DNA of 64,000 nt from Aurantiacibacter odishensis (GTDB taxonomy: Bacteria > Pseudomonadota > Alphaproteobacteria > Sphingomonadales > Sphingomonadaceae). The position numbers and the translations under genes are program-made. The notes beneath the pieces were generated by a model that ran no database searches, was not told the DNA's origin, and was given only the letters and a program-made list of their open reading frames with translations. Every line of letters begins with the position of its first letter. The first letter of the stretch is position 1. This document shows, piece after piece, positions 44,339 through 54,789 of the stretch. The stretch lies in NCBI RefSeq assembly GCF_003605195.1, contig NZ_QYOS01000021.1, forward strand, positions 124,001 through 188,000, in the 5' to 3' direction.

Positions 44339-45042
44339 GCATCGAACTGTGGTACTGGCCGCAGATTCCCGGCCGCGGCGAATTCGTGCGCCTTTTCTGC
44401 GAGGCGTTCCAGCTCGAATACACCGACATGGCGCGAGAGCAGAACGCCGACGCGCTGGTGGAGCACATGCATTCGCTGGAAGGCATCCGGCCCTTCGCCC
44501 CGCCCTACATCGTCGATGACGAGGTGGTGATCGGCCAGACCGCACTGATCCTGCAATATCTCTCCGACAAGGAAGGGCTCGGCTCGGGCGAGATGGAAGT
44601 CGACCTCGGGCTGTTCCAGCTGCAACTCGACATTGCCGATTTCGTGGAGGAGATTCACTCCGTCCACCACCCCGTTGCGAGCGAGCTCTACTACGCCGAC
44701 CAGATGGAAGCCGCTTTCGAGAAGGCCGGCTATTTCCGCGGCCAGCGCATCCCGAAATACCTGATTCATTTCGACAACGCGCTCGCCGCCAACGGCGGGC
44801 CGTTCATGCTGGGGCAGCAGCCCACCCATGTCGACACCAGCCTGTTCCAGATCATGGAGGGGCTGGATTACATGTTCCCCAATTACATGAAGGAAATGCA
44901 GGGCACCTGGGCAAACCTGGAAGGGTTGCAGGGCGCGGTGCCGGAAATCGAGCCGCTGGCCGATTACCTCGCCAGCGAGCGGCGCATGGAATTCAACGAG
45001 GATGGCATCTTCCGCCATTACGAGGAACTTGACGAACAGTAG
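44335..45042 (+). CDS. glutathione S-transferase, coupled to bolA
   Basis: 235 residues from a TTG start preceded by CGGAGAAG. The N-terminal domain opens IELWYWPQIPGRGEFVRLF, with the catalytic tyrosine at about 6, as in Tyr-type (alpha/mu/pi/sigma-like) GSTs, which are uncommon in bacteria. IVDDEVVIGQTALILQYL holds the glutathione contact (QT/S region). A helical domain follows. Partnership with BolA is inference from the overlap. Confidence 0.83.
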   Translation: MSIELWYWPQIPGRGEFVRLFCEAFQLEYTDMAREQNADALVEHMHSLEGIRPFAPPYIVDDEVVIGQTALILQYLSDKEGLGSGEMEVDLGLFQLQLDIADFVEEIHSVHHPVASELYYADQMEAAFEKAGYFRGQRIPKYLIHFDNALAANGGPFMLGQQPTHVDTSLFQIMEGLDYMFPNYMKEMQGTWANLEGLQGAVPEIEPLADYLASERRMEFNEDGIFRHYEELDEQ

Positions 45043-45057
45043 GAGCGTCTTCCCACT

Positions 45058-45960
45058 ATGAGCACCGCATCGGACAACATCCTCAAGACCGTCACCCCCG
45101 TCAGCCACGACCTTGGCGATTTCACCGTCCGGCGCGCTGTACCGTCGAAGGAATGCCGCATGGTCGGCCCATTTGTGTTCGTGGACCAGTTCGGCCCTGC
45201 CCAGCTCGATCTTGGCAGCGGAATGGACGTGCGCCCGCACCCGCACATCAATCTCGCCACGGTCACATGGCTGTTCGACGGTGCGATTGACCATCGCGAT
45301 TCCATCGGCACCTTCTCCACCATCCATCCCGGCACGGTGAACCTGATGACGGCGGGCAGCGGCATCGTCCATTCGGAGCGCAGTCCGCAAGGGGAGCGCG
45401 CCAAGGGGCCGAGCCTTTACGGGATGCAGACCTGGCTCGCGCTGCCCGACGGCAAGGAAGAGATCGACCCGGCTTTCGAGGCGGTGAGCGACCTGCCGTG
45501 GATCGACGGCGACGGCGCGCGGGCGCAGGTGATCATGGGCAAGCTGTGGGGCGAACGCGCGCCCACCACGTGCCATGCAGAGACGATCTACGCCGAAATC
45601 CTGCTTCAGGAAGGCGGCTCCATCCCAATCGACGCCGAGGCAGACGAGCGCGCGGTGATGCTTGTAGGCGGCGATGCCACCATCGATGGCGTGCCCTTGC
45701 AGCTTTACGATCTCGTCGTTCTGAAGCCCGGCGCCGCAATGACGCTCGCCAGCCGCAGTGGCGGGCGTGTGATGCTTTTGGGCGGAGAGGCCTTTGCGAC
45801 CAAGCGCCACGTCTGGTGGAACTTCGTCAGCTCCGACAGGGAGCGCATCAATCAGGCCAAGGAAGACTGGCGCGAAGGCCGCTTCGCCAGGGTGCCGGGC
45901 GACGAGGCGGAGTGGATACCCCTCCCCGACGGCCAGCCCAAGACTGTCAGCTATCCCTGA
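45058..45960 (+). CDS. pirin family protein
   Basis: 300 residues. Bicupin with the pirin signature GPFVFVDQFGPAQLDL, then the metal ligands in DVRPHPHINLATVTWLFDG (His-x-His), SIGTFSTIHPG and GSGIVHSER (His, Glu). Pirins hold a single Fe or other metal; some are quercetinases or transcription cofactors. The C-terminal region continues with WWNFVSSDRERINQAKEDW, standard for the family. It is 15 bp downstream of the GST gene and probably in the same transcript. Confidence 0.9.
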   Translation: MSTASDNILKTVTPVSHDLGDFTVRRAVPSKECRMVGPFVFVDQFGPAQLDLGSGMDVRPHPHINLATVTWLFDGAIDHRDSIGTFSTIHPGTVNLMTAGSGIVHSERSPQGERAKGPSLYGMQTWLALPDGKEEIDPAFEAVSDLPWIDGDGARAQVIMGKLWGERAPTTCHAETIYAEILLQEGGSIPIDAEADERAVMLVGGDATIDGVPLQLYDLVVLKPGAAMTLASRSGGRVMLLGGEAFATKRHVWWNFVSSDRERINQAKEDWREGRFARVPGDEAEWIPLPDGQPKTVSYP

Positions 45961-45975
45961 CGGGCGCGATCAGCC

Positions 45976-46350
45976 TTACTGGCTGGATTGCGCCGCTTCG
46001 ATGTGCGCGTTGGCGGCAAGGTTCACCCTTTCTGCCAGGGCAGGATCGTTCTGCGTTGCACGGGCCAGCGTGTTGTAACGCTGCGGAGCGACGCCGATCT
46101 GTTCCACTGCTTGCTGGACAGTCGCCTGCTTCTCTTCCTGCGGAATGGCCTCGTCTGCGGCGATCTGCTGCACGATCAGGGCAGCAAGAGCGAACTGCGA
46201 GACTTCCTCATCCGAAATGTCCGCCGAAGTGGGGAGCGCCTGCTGCGGCGCCTGGGTGGCGGGCGGAGCCGTAGTGGCACTCTCCTGCGCTGCCACCCCG
46301 ACCGGCGCTGCCAAGGCGATTGCGGCAAGGCTCGAGCAAATAAAACGCAT
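45976..46350 (-). CDS. secreted DUF4168 protein
   Basis: 124 residues. Signal peptide about 1-21 (cleavage after GVA-A-Q), an Ala/Pro/Gln-rich spacer, and a DUF4168 domain with ISDEEVSQFALAALIVQQIA and VAPQRYNTLARATQNDPALAERVN. Function unknown; members are small helical periplasmic proteins. Convergent with the pirin gene. Confidence 0.82.
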   Translation of the reverse strand: MRFICSSLAAIALAAPVGVAAQESATTAPPATQAPQQALPTSADISDEEVSQFALAALIVQQIAADEAIPQEEKQATVQQAVEQIGVAPQRYNTLARATQNDPALAERVNLAANAHIEAAQSSQ

Positions 46351-46498
46351 AAATTATCTCCGTTTGCGTGGCGACAGACCTAATTCGGGTGAACTCCCAC
46401 GCAATTCGAGTTGGGCGGACCGTGGCACCATCAGGTTGGGCCGAGCAGTATCTGCAATTCATCTTCGCACTGCGGCCGAAAGTGATTAAGGCAGGCTG

Positions 46499-46999
46499 AT
46501 GCACAAGATTCCCCTGTTTCTCTCCGCCCTCTTCCTTGCCGCTCCCGCCATCGCGCAGGACGCCCCGCCGCAGCCCGAACCGGGCGCGCCGGGCTCTATC
46601 GAATGGCACAACGAACAGCAGGCGGCCCTGCATTCGCGCACTCGCGCCGATGGCTGGGCCACGCTGGAAGGCGCGATCAAGTTCCGCCGCATTGAAGGCG
46701 ACGGCAGCGGCCCCGCCCCGACCGTGCGCGACGAGATCACCATCCACTACACCGGCAGCTTCATCGACGGCGAAGTGTTCGACAGTTCGGTGGAGCGCGG
46801 CGAACCGGCCACTTTCCCGCTTTCGGGCCTGATCCGCGGCTGGCAGGTCGCCATCCCCTACATGGGCGTGGGCGACACGGTGGAAATCGCCATCCCCGCC
46901 ACCTCGGCCTACGGCCTTCAGGGTCGCGGCCCCATCCCCGGCGGGGCGACGCTGCTGTTCACCATCGAACTGCTCGGCATTCCCAGTAAGGACGTGTGA
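46499..46999 (+). CDS. FKBP-type peptidyl-prolyl isomerase, exported
   Basis: 166 residues. Signal peptide 1-20. The FKBP domain spans about 65-165: ITIHYTGSFIDGEVFDSSVE, FPLSGLIRGWQVAIPYMGVG, AYGLQGRGPIPGGATLLF, with the canonical Y-x-G-x4-G-x-x-F-D-S-S and P-x-x-x-x-L-x-F-x-I/V-E-L motifs. It helps fold exported proteins. GTG of the hydrolase gene overlaps its stop. Confidence 0.9.
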   Translation: MHKIPLFLSALFLAAPAIAQDAPPQPEPGAPGSIEWHNEQQAALHSRTRADGWATLEGAIKFRRIEGDGSGPAPTVRDEITIHYTGSFIDGEVFDSSVERGEPATFPLSGLIRGWQVAIPYMGVGDTVEIAIPATSAYGLQGRGPIPGGATLLFTIELLGIPSKDV

Positions 47000-47901
47000 G
47001 CGTGAGCGACCTCATCCGCGTGAAGCTGCCCACCGGCATCGAACTGGACGTGTGGGATAGCGGCCCGCGCGATGCGCCCGCGCTGGTATTCCTGCACGGC
47101 TTTCCCGAAAACCACCGCACCTGGCGCAACCAGATCGCGCACCTGAACGGCCGCTACCGCTGCATCGCGCCGGACCAGCGCGGATACGGCAATTCGTCGA
47201 AGCCCGAAGGGGCCGAGCATTACGAGACGATGGCGCTGGTGCAGGACATCTTCGGCCTGGCCAAGGCGCTAGAGGTCGAGACTTTCACCATCGTCGGCCA
47301 CGACTGGGGCGGCGCGCTGGCGTGGCTAGTTGCCGCGTTCGGGCAGTCGACCGGCACCGTTACCCGCGCTGTGATCGCCAATGCCCCGCACCCGGTGATC
47401 TTCCAGCGCCTGCTGCTGACCGATCCGGACCAGCGCAAGGCGAGCCAGTACATGCGCACGTTCCGCGATCCCGCGCACGACGCGGTGATTGCCGAGCACG
47501 GCCTTGCCGGGCTGCTCCAAACGGCGCTGACGTGGAGCGACCGCCCGCAGTACGATCCCAACGAGTTGCCTCTGCTGATGCAGCAATGGCGCGATCCGCA
47601 AACCAGCTTCGCCATGCTCAACTGGTATCGCGCCAGCGGCATCTCGGTGCCGTCGATGGACGATCCCTTCGGCCTGCCTCCGGAATATGCGCCGCCGCCT
47701 CTGCCGAAGATCGATATCCCCACGCTGGTTGTCTGGGGCACTGGGGACGAAGCGCTGCTGCCCGCCAATATCGACGGACTGAACGAGGTGGTGTCGGACC
47801 TGACTCTGGAAAAAATCCCCGGCGTCGGCCATTTCGTACCGTGGGAAGCCCCCGACGCCGTCAGTACGGCGATGGACGGGTTCCTCGAGAGGACTGCTTA
47901 A
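46996..47901 (+). CDS. alpha/beta hydrolase, epoxide hydrolase-like
   Basis: 301 residues from a GTG overlapping the FKBP stop (GTGA); a second GTG is six bases later. Oxyanion hole [11 protein letters not shown] and nucleophile elbow [11 protein letters not shown] (Asp nucleophile, the G-H-D-W-G-G of epoxide hydrolases and haloalkane dehalogenases), then RGYGNSSKP and a C-terminal [13 protein letters not shown] with the catalytic His. Epoxide hydrolase is the best guess. It overlaps the convergent DUF2332 gene end by 4 bp. Confidence 0.83.
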   Translation: MSVSDLIRVKLPTGIELDVWDSGPRDAPALVFLHGFPENHRTWRNQIAHLNGRYRCIAPDQRGYGNSSKPEGAEHYETMALVQDIFGLAKALEVETFTIVGHDWGGALAWLVAAFGQSTGTVTRAVIANAPHPVIFQRLLLTDPDQRKASQYMRTFRDPAHDAVIAEHGLAGLLQTALTWSDRPQYDPNELPLLMQQWRDPQTSFAMLNWYRASGISVPSMDDPFGLPPEYAPPPLPKIDIPTLVVWGTGDEALLPANIDGLNEVVSDLTLEKIPGVGHFVPWEAPDAVSTAMDGFLERTA

Positions 47902-48983
47902 CCCTTCTCCTGCCACTCCACCCATGCCCCGTGCGGATGGGCCTCGGCCAGCTTCACTTCGTCCGCCCCGCCGGGCCAGTATCGCACGCGCAATTCGTGC
48001 TTGAAGGTCGCGCGGTTGGTCTCGACTTTGATCCATGCCAGCGGTTTTTCCGCCGTTGCCCGCTCGCCCGCAGCCTCCATCGCGGCGGTGATCCGCTCGC
48101 GCGTCGCCTGCGGCATGTATTGCCACATCACCGTGTGGAACAATACGCGGGTGACGCCTTCCTCCTGCGGCGCGGCGAGGCGTTCTTCCACGAAGTCACC
48201 TGCATCCATCTGCACGAGGTCGGGCGCGGCGCGCTCTGCCATCGCGATCGCTGCGTCCATCCGGGCAAGGCGCTCCATTGCTTCGGGCCAGATATAGCTC
48301 TTCAGCCGGATCGCCTGCCGCTCGTCCGTCAGGTCGATGGGCTTGATGTCGCAGCCCTTGATCCCGACGATCTCGACCGGATTGGCAGGCGGCGGATCGC
48401 CGCGCCACTCGGGCGCAATCGTGATCGAGGACAGGCTCGGCCCGGCCTTCACGCCGCCAAGATTGTAGAAATAGCGCGCCATCATCGTGTTCACGCCCGC
48501 GCTCGCGCCGATTTCGGTCAGCTCGAACTTCGGGCCCAGCTTGCCAGACAGCCACAAGAGCCCCGCCATAACGCTGGCGCTGCGCCCGGCCTCGTTGGTC
48601 TGCGGCGGGCCGTCCAGCCACGGCAGCAGGGTGTGATCGTGACGCTGGACGATCTCCACGACGAGGTCGTCCACCTGCCCCTGGTCGGTGATCGCGCCGC
48701 GGTACACATCGGCCAGCCGCTCCTCCTCGCCCTTCAGCAGCAGGTAGTGAAACCCGCCTGCTACGCGCAGCGGCATGGCGTCTTCCAGCGTCAGCCCCTG
48801 CCAGTTGGCGATGCGGCGTCCGGTGGCGGTCTGCGTCTCCATCACGGCGAGCAGCGAGCGCAGGATGCGCGCGTTGTTGGGAGAGCCCGCACGCTCCATG
48901 TGCTGCGCCTGCCACTCGATCGCCTCTGCCACGCTGGCGATCTCCATGACGTTGCCGGTTTCGTTTTCACTCGCCATTCGCAT
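47898..48983 (-). CDS. DUF2332 family protein
   Basis: 361 residues. Matches DUF2332: [38 protein letters not shown] (a motif-I-like loop of the methyltransferase fold), [14 protein letters not shown] and [17 protein letters not shown]. The fold suggests a SAM-dependent methyltransferase, but the family is uncharacterised. Divergent from hisG by 36 bp. Confidence 0.82.
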   Translation of the reverse strand: MRMASENETGNVMEIASVAEAIEWQAQHMERAGSPNNARILRSLLAVMETQTATGRRIANWQGLTLEDAMPLRVAGGFHYLLLKGEEERLADVYRGAITDQGQVDDLVVEIVQRHDHTLLPWLDGPPQTNEAGRSASVMAGLLWLSGKLGPKFELTEIGASAGVNTMMARYFYNLGGVKAGPSLSSITIAPEWRGDPPPANPVEIVGIKGCDIKPIDLTDERQAIRLKSYIWPEAMERLARMDAAIAMAERAAPDLVQMDAGDFVEERLAAPQEEGVTRVLFHTVMWQYMPQATRERITAAMEAAGERATAEKPLAWIKVETNRATFKHELRVRYWPGGADEVKLAEAHPHGAWVEWQEKG

Positions 48984-49019
48984 TGCCCTTTTTGCCTCGT
49001 GCCCCTAAATCGCGCGGCG

Positions 49020-49700
49020 ATGACCGACAGTTCCGACGAAAACCGCTATGGGCCGCTGATCTTTGCCGTGCCCAAGGGCCGCATCCTCGATGAAGCCCTG
49101 CCCGTGATGGCCGATGCCGGCGTCGTGCCGGAAAGCGCCTTTCACGACAAGATGGATCGCTCGCTCAGTTTCGCAGACGAGACGGGCACCATGCGCATCC
49201 TGCGCGTGCGCGCTTTCGACGTGGCGACTTTCGTGGCCTTCGGTGCGGCGCAGGTGGGCATCGTGGGGTCCGACGTGATCGAGGAGTTCGACTATTCGGA
49301 GCTTTACGCGCCTGTCGACCTCGGCATCGGTGCCTGCCGCCTTTCCGTGGCCGAGCCGAAGGAACCGGTGGAATACAAGTACGGCAAGGCCAGCCACCTG
49401 CGCGTTGCGACGAAGTATCCCAGTATCACCAGCCGCTATTTCGAGGCGAAGGGCATCCAGGCCGAGTGCATCAAGCTGAACGGCGCGATGGAACTGGCAC
49501 CTTCAACGGGTCTCGCGGGCCGGATCGTGGACCTTGTTTCCACGGGTGGCACGCTCAAGTCCAACGGCCTCGTCGAGAAGGACACAATCATGCAGGTCAG
49601 CGCCCGGCTGATCGTCAACCGCGCCGCGATGAAGACCGACCCGCGCGTTGCCGCGCTGGTGGAACGTTTTCGCGCGGGCGCCGAAAGGAAGGCCGCCTGA
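49020..49700 (+). CDS. hisG: ATP phosphoribosyltransferase, short form
   Basis: 226 residues: [57 protein letters not shown] (the PRPP-binding E-x-A-P-x-x-G-x-A-D/G-x-I motif). The short form lacks the regulatory C-terminal domain and needs HisZ for activity and feedback; no hisZ is in the window. First step of histidine synthesis. Stop and hisD start overlap (TGATG). Confidence 0.93.
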   Translation: MTDSSDENRYGPLIFAVPKGRILDEALPVMADAGVVPESAFHDKMDRSLSFADETGTMRILRVRAFDVATFVAFGAAQVGIVGSDVIEEFDYSELYAPVDLGIGACRLSVAEPKEPVEYKYGKASHLRVATKYPSITSRYFEAKGIQAECIKLNGAMELAPSTGLAGRIVDLVSTGGTLKSNGLVEKDTIMQVSARLIVNRAAMKTDPRVAALVERFRAGAERKAA

Positions 49701-50992
49701 TGCGCCGCCTCGATGCCAAGGCCGAAGACTTTGCACCGCAGTTCGCCCGGATCGTGAACGACCGGCGCGAGAGCGACGAGAATGTCGCCACGGATGTGCG
49801 CGGCATTATCTCTGCTGTGCGCCAGAAGGGCGACGATGCGCTGGTCGATCTGACCATGCGCTACGACAAGCACGCGCTGACGGCTGACCTGAGCAGTTGG
49901 CGCATCGGCAAGGACCAGTGCAAGGCCGCGTTCGACATGCTGATGCCGGACGTGCGCAAGGCGCTCGTCATGGCGGCTGAGCGCATCCGCGCCTATCACG
50001 AGGGGCAGCTCCCCAAGGACCGCGACTACCGCGACGAGACGAACGTGCGCCTCGGCGCGCGGTGGAGCGCTGTCGAGGCCGCTGGCCTTTACGTTCCCGG
50101 TGGCCGCGCCGCCTATCCCTCCAGCCTGCTGATGAACGCCATTCCGGCCAAGGTCGCGGGCGTCGATCGCCTTGTCGTCACCACGCCCACTCCGCGCGGG
50201 CAGATGAACGACCTGGTGCTGGCCGCCGCGCACATCTGCGGCGTGGACGAGGTATGGCGCATTGGCGGGGCACAAGCCGTGGCCGCGCTGGCCTACGGCA
50301 CGCAGCGTATCCAGCCTGTCGACGTCATCACCGGCCCCGGCAACGCCTGGGTCGCCGAAGCCAAGCGCCAGCTTTACGGCGTGGTCGGTATCGACATGGT
50401 GGCAGGCCCCAGCGAAATCCTGGTGATCGCGGACGAGAAGAACGACCCCGACTGGGTCGCCGCCGACCTGTTGAGCCAGGCCGAGCACGATCCCTCCAGC
50501 CAGTCCATCCTCATCACCGATAGCGAAGGCTATGCCGCCGCCGTGGAAGACGCGGTGGACGTCCTGCTGGCGCAGCTCGATACGAAGGACGTGGCCCGGC
50601 AGAGCTGGGAGGCCCACGGCGTCGTGATCGTGGTAGACAGCCTGCTCGACGATGCGCCCGCGCTGGCGGACCGCCTCGCCGCCGAACACGTGCAGATCGC
50701 CACCGACGATCCCGAGGCCATCTTCGACCGCATCCGCCACGCGGGCAGCGTCTTCCTTGGCCGTCACACGCCGGAAGCCATCGGCGATTACGTTGCCGGG
50801 CCGAACCACGTTCTTCCCACGGGTCGCCGCGCTCGCTTTTCCAGCGGGCTATCGGTGCTCGATTTCATGAAACGCACCAGCTTCATCTCGCTGGACGAAA
50901 AGGCGCTGGGCGAAATCGGCCCCGCCGCCGTGGCACTGGCCGAGATCGAAGGCCTGCCTGCCCATGCCGCCAGCGTAAAGGTCAGACTGTAA
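49700..50992 (+). CDS. hisD: histidinol dehydrogenase
   Basis: 430 residues. [62 protein letters not shown] (zinc and catalytic His) and [20 protein letters not shown] cover the family. It performs the last two oxidations of histidine synthesis with NAD+. Coupled on both sides: TGATG with hisG and TAATG with nusB. Confidence 0.95.
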   Translation: MRRLDAKAEDFAPQFARIVNDRRESDENVATDVRGIISAVRQKGDDALVDLTMRYDKHALTADLSSWRIGKDQCKAAFDMLMPDVRKALVMAAERIRAYHEGQLPKDRDYRDETNVRLGARWSAVEAAGLYVPGGRAAYPSSLLMNAIPAKVAGVDRLVVTTPTPRGQMNDLVLAAAHICGVDEVWRIGGAQAVAALAYGTQRIQPVDVITGPGNAWVAEAKRQLYGVVGIDMVAGPSEILVIADEKNDPDWVAADLLSQAEHDPSSQSILITDSEGYAAAVEDAVDVLLAQLDTKDVARQSWEAHGVVIVVDSLLDDAPALADRLAAEHVQIATDDPEAIFDRIRHAGSVFLGRHTPEAIGDYVAGPNHVLPTGRRARFSSGLSVLDFMKRTSFISLDEKALGEIGPAAVALAEIEGLPAHAASVKVRL

Positions 50993-51444
50993 TGAACACC
51001 CCCGCCCGCTCACGCGCCCGCTCAGCGTCGCGCCTCGCCGCCGTGCAGGCGCTCTACCAGCGCCACATGGAAAAGACGCCGACGGCCCGCCTGCTGGACG
51101 AATTCCACCAGCATCGCCTCGGCAAGGAAATCGAGGACGAGCAGTACGAGGAAGCCGAAGTCGATTTCTTCGATGACATCGTATCGGGCGTGATCGCCCG
51201 CGACGAGGAGATCGACGCGGCATTGACGGCGAAGCTGGCCGAGGGGTGGACGCTGGCGCGGCTCGACAAGACCATGCTTCAGATCCTGCGCTGCGGCACC
51301 TACGAACTGATGGCCCGGCAGGACGTGCCAGTTGGCACCGCGATCAGCGAATATGTGGACGTTGCCCACGCCTTCTTTGACGAGCGCGAGGCGAAATTCG
51401 TGAACGGTGTTCTCGACGCCGTGGCGAAGGACGTGCGGAGCTGA
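50992..51444 (+). CDS. nusB: transcription antitermination factor NusB
   Basis: 150 residues. ARSASRLAAVQALYQ opens the helical NusB fold and YVDVAHAFFDEREAKFVNGVLD closes it. It partners with NusE (S10) at boxA of rRNA operons. The position after hisD and before thiL is a recurring order in Sphingomonadales. Confidence 0.93.
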   Translation: MNTPARSRARSASRLAAVQALYQRHMEKTPTARLLDEFHQHRLGKEIEDEQYEEAEVDFFDDIVSGVIARDEEIDAALTAKLAEGWTLARLDKTMLQILRCGTYELMARQDVPVGTAISEYVDVAHAFFDEREAKFVNGVLDAVAKDVRS

Positions 51445-51466
51445 GCCACGACAGGGGGGTAGTGGC

Positions 51467-52336
51467 GTGAACGAAACAGATTTCATCGCCGCCCTGCGTC
51501 GCCTGCCGCTCCATGTCGGGGCGCGCGGGCTGGAGGATGACGCCGCCGTCCTCGAAATTGGCGGTAAGACACTGGTTCTCACCCACGACACGATGGTGGA
51601 GGGCGTTCACTTCCTGTCCGCGCAGGACATGGCCGACGTCGCCTGGAAGCTGGTCGCCACCAACCTGTCCGACCTTGCCGCCAAGGGCGCAGCGCCTGTC
51701 GGCGTGTTGCTGAGCCACACTCTTGGCGACGGGGACGAAGCTTTCCTTGCCGGGCTGGACGATGTGCTGGCGCACTACGGCGTGGGCATCCTCGGCGGCG
51801 ATACCGTTCGCGGCAATGGCCCGCGCACGCTTGGCCTTACCGCCATTGGCGGCGCGACGCATACTCCCGTCCCCAGCCGCGCAAGTGCGCAGGTTAGCCA
51901 CGGCCTCTACGTCACCGGCACGCTGGGCGCAGCCATGCTGGGTTTCGAGGTGCTGCGCGACGGCACCGATGCAAACCACGCCGCCTACTCCCGCCCATTG
52001 GCCCGCGTGGCCGAGGGAGAGGCGCTCGCCCCGCATGTCAGCGCGATGATGGACGTATCGGACGGCCTGCTGCTCGATGCGTTTCGCATGGCCGAGGCAA
52101 GCGCGGTAAGCATTGCCATCGATACGGCAGCCTGCCCTGTCGCGGAGCCTGCGCGCATGATGGAATGCCTGACTTGGGGCGACGATTACGAACTCCTGTT
52201 CACCCTGCCCGAAGGCATCGCGCCCCCGGTGCAGGCCACCCGCATCGGCACGGTGGAGCCGCGCGGCTTCGCGCCGCTGTTCGTGGATGGAGAGCCCGTG
52301 ACCAACCGCGACGGCCTAGGCTACACGCACGAGTAG
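51467..52336 (+). CDS. thiL: thiamine-monophosphate kinase
   Basis: 289 residues from a GTG preceded by AGGGGGGT. GLEDDAAVL, THDTMVEGVHF, ATNLSDLAAKGAAPVG, GGDTVRG and MMDVSDGLLLDAFRMAEAS are the aligned PurM/ThiL motifs. It phosphorylates thiamine phosphate to thiamine diphosphate. Last gene of the hisG-hisD-nusB-thiL operon; a hairpin with a T-rich tail follows before hppA. Confidence 0.92.
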   Translation: MNETDFIAALRRLPLHVGARGLEDDAAVLEIGGKTLVLTHDTMVEGVHFLSAQDMADVAWKLVATNLSDLAAKGAAPVGVLLSHTLGDGDEAFLAGLDDVLAHYGVGILGGDTVRGNGPRTLGLTAIGGATHTPVPSRASAQVSHGLYVTGTLGAAMLGFEVLRDGTDANHAAYSRPLARVAEGEALAPHVSAMMDVSDGLLLDAFRMAEASAVSIAIDTAACPVAEPARMMECLTWGDDYELLFTLPEGIAPPVQATRIGTVEPRGFAPLFVDGEPVTNRDGLGYTHE

Positions 52337-52366
52337 GCCGTGTAACACCCCTAAGTGGATAACGTT

Positions 52367-52440
52367 CTTTCACGCTTGTGAAAGCCCGGCATTGTGTTAG
52401 CCCTATGCCTCTAGGCGGACCCGGCAAACCGGGCCGCTTT
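52367..52440 (+). terminator. two hairpins between thiL and hppA; second is terminator-like
   Basis: CTTTCAC/GTGAAAG (52367-52384, loop GCTT) and GCGG-A-CCCGG / CCGGG-CCGC (52415-52437, loop CAAA) followed by TTTCATTTT. The second can end the hisG-thiL transcript. Because it lies only 28 bp before hppA it could instead act as an attenuator in the hppA leader. Confidence 0.6.
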
Positions 52441-52468
52441 CATTTTGGGAAGAGGGGAATAGCAGGTC

Positions 52469-54628
52469 ATGGACCTAATCATCATCGCTATTGTCCTGGG
52501 ACTGCTGGCCGTCGTCTACGGCTTCATCACCAGTCGCCAGGTTCTCGGGGCCGATGCCGGTAACGAGAAAATGCAGGAAATCGCAGGCGCCATCCAGGAA
52601 GGCGCCAAGGCTTATCTCAACCGTCAGTACACCACCATCGGCATGGTTGGCGTGGTCGTCGCGATCCTCGTCGGGGTCTTCCTCGGCCTTTATCCGGCCA
52701 TCGGCTTCATTATTGGCGCGGTGCTTTCCGGCGTTGCGGGATTCATCGGAATGAATATTTCCGTGCGCTCCAACGTGCGTACGGCAGCCGCAGCGCAGAA
52801 GGGGTTGCAGCAGGGTCTTACCCTCGCTTTCCGCGCAGGCGCCATCACCGGCATGCTTGTTGCCGGCCTTGCCCTGCTCTCGATCGCCGTGTTTTTCTGG
52901 TTCCTGATCGGTCCGGCAGGCTTTGCCGTAGATAGCGATGAAGTTGTCTACGGCCTCGTCGGCCTCGCTTTCGGCGCCTCGCTGATCTCGATTTTCGCTC
53001 GCCTGGGAGGCGGTATCTTCACCAAGGCGGCCGACGTCGGTGCCGACCTTGTCGGCAAGGTGGAAGCGGGCATCCCGGAAGACGATCCCCGCAACCCCGC
53101 CGTGATTGCGGATAACGTGGGTGACAACGTGGGCGACTGCGCCGGCATGGCTGCCGACCTGTTCGAGACCTACGTGGTCACCGTCGGCGTGACCATGGTG
53201 CTCACCGCCCTGCTGTTCAGCGATGTTCTGGGTGACCTGTTGCTGCCGATGATGGCGCTTCCGCTGCTGATCGGCGGCGCGTGCATCGTCACCAGCATCA
53301 TAGGCACCTATTTCGTGAAGCTTTCCAGGGGCGGCACGAACGTGATGGGTGCGATGTACAAGGGCTTCATCGTCTCGGCCGTGCTCGCCATCCCGCTGAT
53401 CTATTTCGTCATCAGCTACGCGCTGGGCGGAATGGGCACTGAAATCGGCGGCGCTGTCGCAGGCGTCGATCCTGGCGCACCGCTGGCCGAGGAAGGCACC
53501 GCAGAGCAGGTGACCGGCTTTACCGGGATGGACCTGTTCTGGTGTTCGCTGATTGGCCTCGCCATCACCGGACTCATCATCTGGATCACCGAGTACTATA
53601 CCGGCACGAACTATCGTCCGGTCCGCTCGATTGCCAAGAGCTCGGAAACGGGCCACGGCACCAACGTGATTCAGGGGCTGGCCATCAGCCTTGAATCCAC
53701 CGCGCTGCCGACAATCGTCATCGTGGCGGGCATCATCGCCACCTTCCAGCTCGCTGGCCTCATGGGTATCGCCTATGCGGCAACGGCCATGCTGGCACTG
53801 GCAGGCATGGTCGTGGCGCTCGACGCCTACGGTCCGGTGACGGACAATGCCGGGGGCATTGCCGAAATGGCAGGTCTGGACGACTCCGTTCGTGAAAAGA
53901 CCGACGCGCTCGACGCTGTGGGCAACACCACCAAGGCCGTGACCAAGGGCTATGCCATCGGTTCTGCAGGTCTTGGCGCGCTGGTGCTTTTTGCGGCCTA
54001 CACCACCGACCTTGCAAAGCTGTTCCCCGATGCTGACGTCGATTTCAGCCTGGAGAACCCCTACGTCATCGTCGGGCTGCTGCTGGGTGCATTGCTGCCG
54101 TACCTGTTCGGGGCAATGGGCATGACAGCCGTTGGCCGCGCAGCGGGTGACGTCGTGGTCGATGTGCGCGAACAGTTCGCCGCCGATCCCGGCATCATGG
54201 CAGGCACCAGCAAGCCGAACTACGCCAAGACGGTGGACCTCGTCACCAAGGCGGCGATCAAGGAAATGATCCTTCCGTCGATGCTGCCGCTGCTGGCACC
54301 CCTCGTGGTCTATTTCGCCATCCTGCTCCTCGCCGGGCAGGAGAACGCCTTCGCAGCGGTCGGCGCGCTGCTGCTGGGCGTGATCATCGGCGGTATCTTT
54401 GTCGCGCTTTCCATGACTGCCGGCGGCGGTGCCTGGGACAACGCGAAGAAGTACATCGAGGACGGCAACCACGGCGGCAAGGGCTCCGAAGCCCACAAGG
54501 CCGCCGTCACCGGCGATACCGTGGGCGATCCCTACAAGGATACCGCGGGCCCGGCCGTGAACCCGATGATCAAGATCACCAACATCGTGGCGTTGCTGCT
54601 GCTCGCCGCACTGGCCGGAGGGGCGTAA
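52469..54628 (+). CDS. hppA: membrane-bound proton-pumping pyrophosphatase
   Basis: 719 residues, about 15-16 membrane segments. The PPi/Mg site is [21 protein letters not shown]-like (residues about 212-232) and a second acidic motif is [13 protein letters not shown]. It couples PPi hydrolysis to proton pumping. The potassium-determining position is lysine ([10 protein letters not shown]), where K+-dependent enzymes have alanine, so this is a K+-independent H+-PPase by established family rules. Preceded by GGGAAGAGGGG; ends in a strong terminator. Confidence 0.95.
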   Translation: MDLIIIAIVLGLLAVVYGFITSRQVLGADAGNEKMQEIAGAIQEGAKAYLNRQYTTIGMVGVVVAILVGVFLGLYPAIGFIIGAVLSGVAGFIGMNISVRSNVRTAAAAQKGLQQGLTLAFRAGAITGMLVAGLALLSIAVFFWFLIGPAGFAVDSDEVVYGLVGLAFGASLISIFARLGGGIFTKAADVGADLVGKVEAGIPEDDPRNPAVIADNVGDNVGDCAGMAADLFETYVVTVGVTMVLTALLFSDVLGDLLLPMMALPLLIGGACIVTSIIGTYFVKLSRGGTNVMGAMYKGFIVSAVLAIPLIYFVISYALGGMGTEIGGAVAGVDPGAPLAEEGTAEQVTGFTGMDLFWCSLIGLAITGLIIWITEYYTGTNYRPVRSIAKSSETGHGTNVIQGLAISLESTALPTIVIVAGIIATFQLAGLMGIAYAATAMLALAGMVVALDAYGPVTDNAGGIAEMAGLDDSVREKTDALDAVGNTTKAVTKGYAIGSAGLGALVLFAAYTTDLAKLFPDADVDFSLENPYVIVGLLLGALLPYLFGAMGMTAVGRAAGDVVVDVREQFAADPGIMAGTSKPNYAKTVDLVTKAAIKEMILPSMLPLLAPLVVYFAILLLAGQENAFAAVGALLLGVIIGGIFVALSMTAGGGAWDNAKKYIEDGNHGGKGSEAHKAAVTGDTVGDPYKDTAGPAVNPMIKITNIVALLLLAALAGGA

Positions 54629-54660
54629 GACCCTCTCCAGCCTGCCCGAAAGGGTTAACG

Positions 54661-54698
54661 AAAACCCTGCCCGGTTCGCGCCGGGCAGGGTTTTCTTT
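54661..54698 (+). terminator. Rho-independent terminator of hppA
   Basis: 14-bp perfect stem AAAACCCTGCCCGG (54661-54674) / CCGGGCAGGGTTTT (54681-54694), 6-nt loop, followed by CTTT. Confidence 0.93.
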
Positions 54699-54789
54699 AC
54701 CTTTGCCATTAAACCTTCCTTGTCGCCCCGCCCCCTAGAAGGCGCAATGTCCTTCGACCGATTCCGCGACGAGAGGTTAACCTTTTTCC

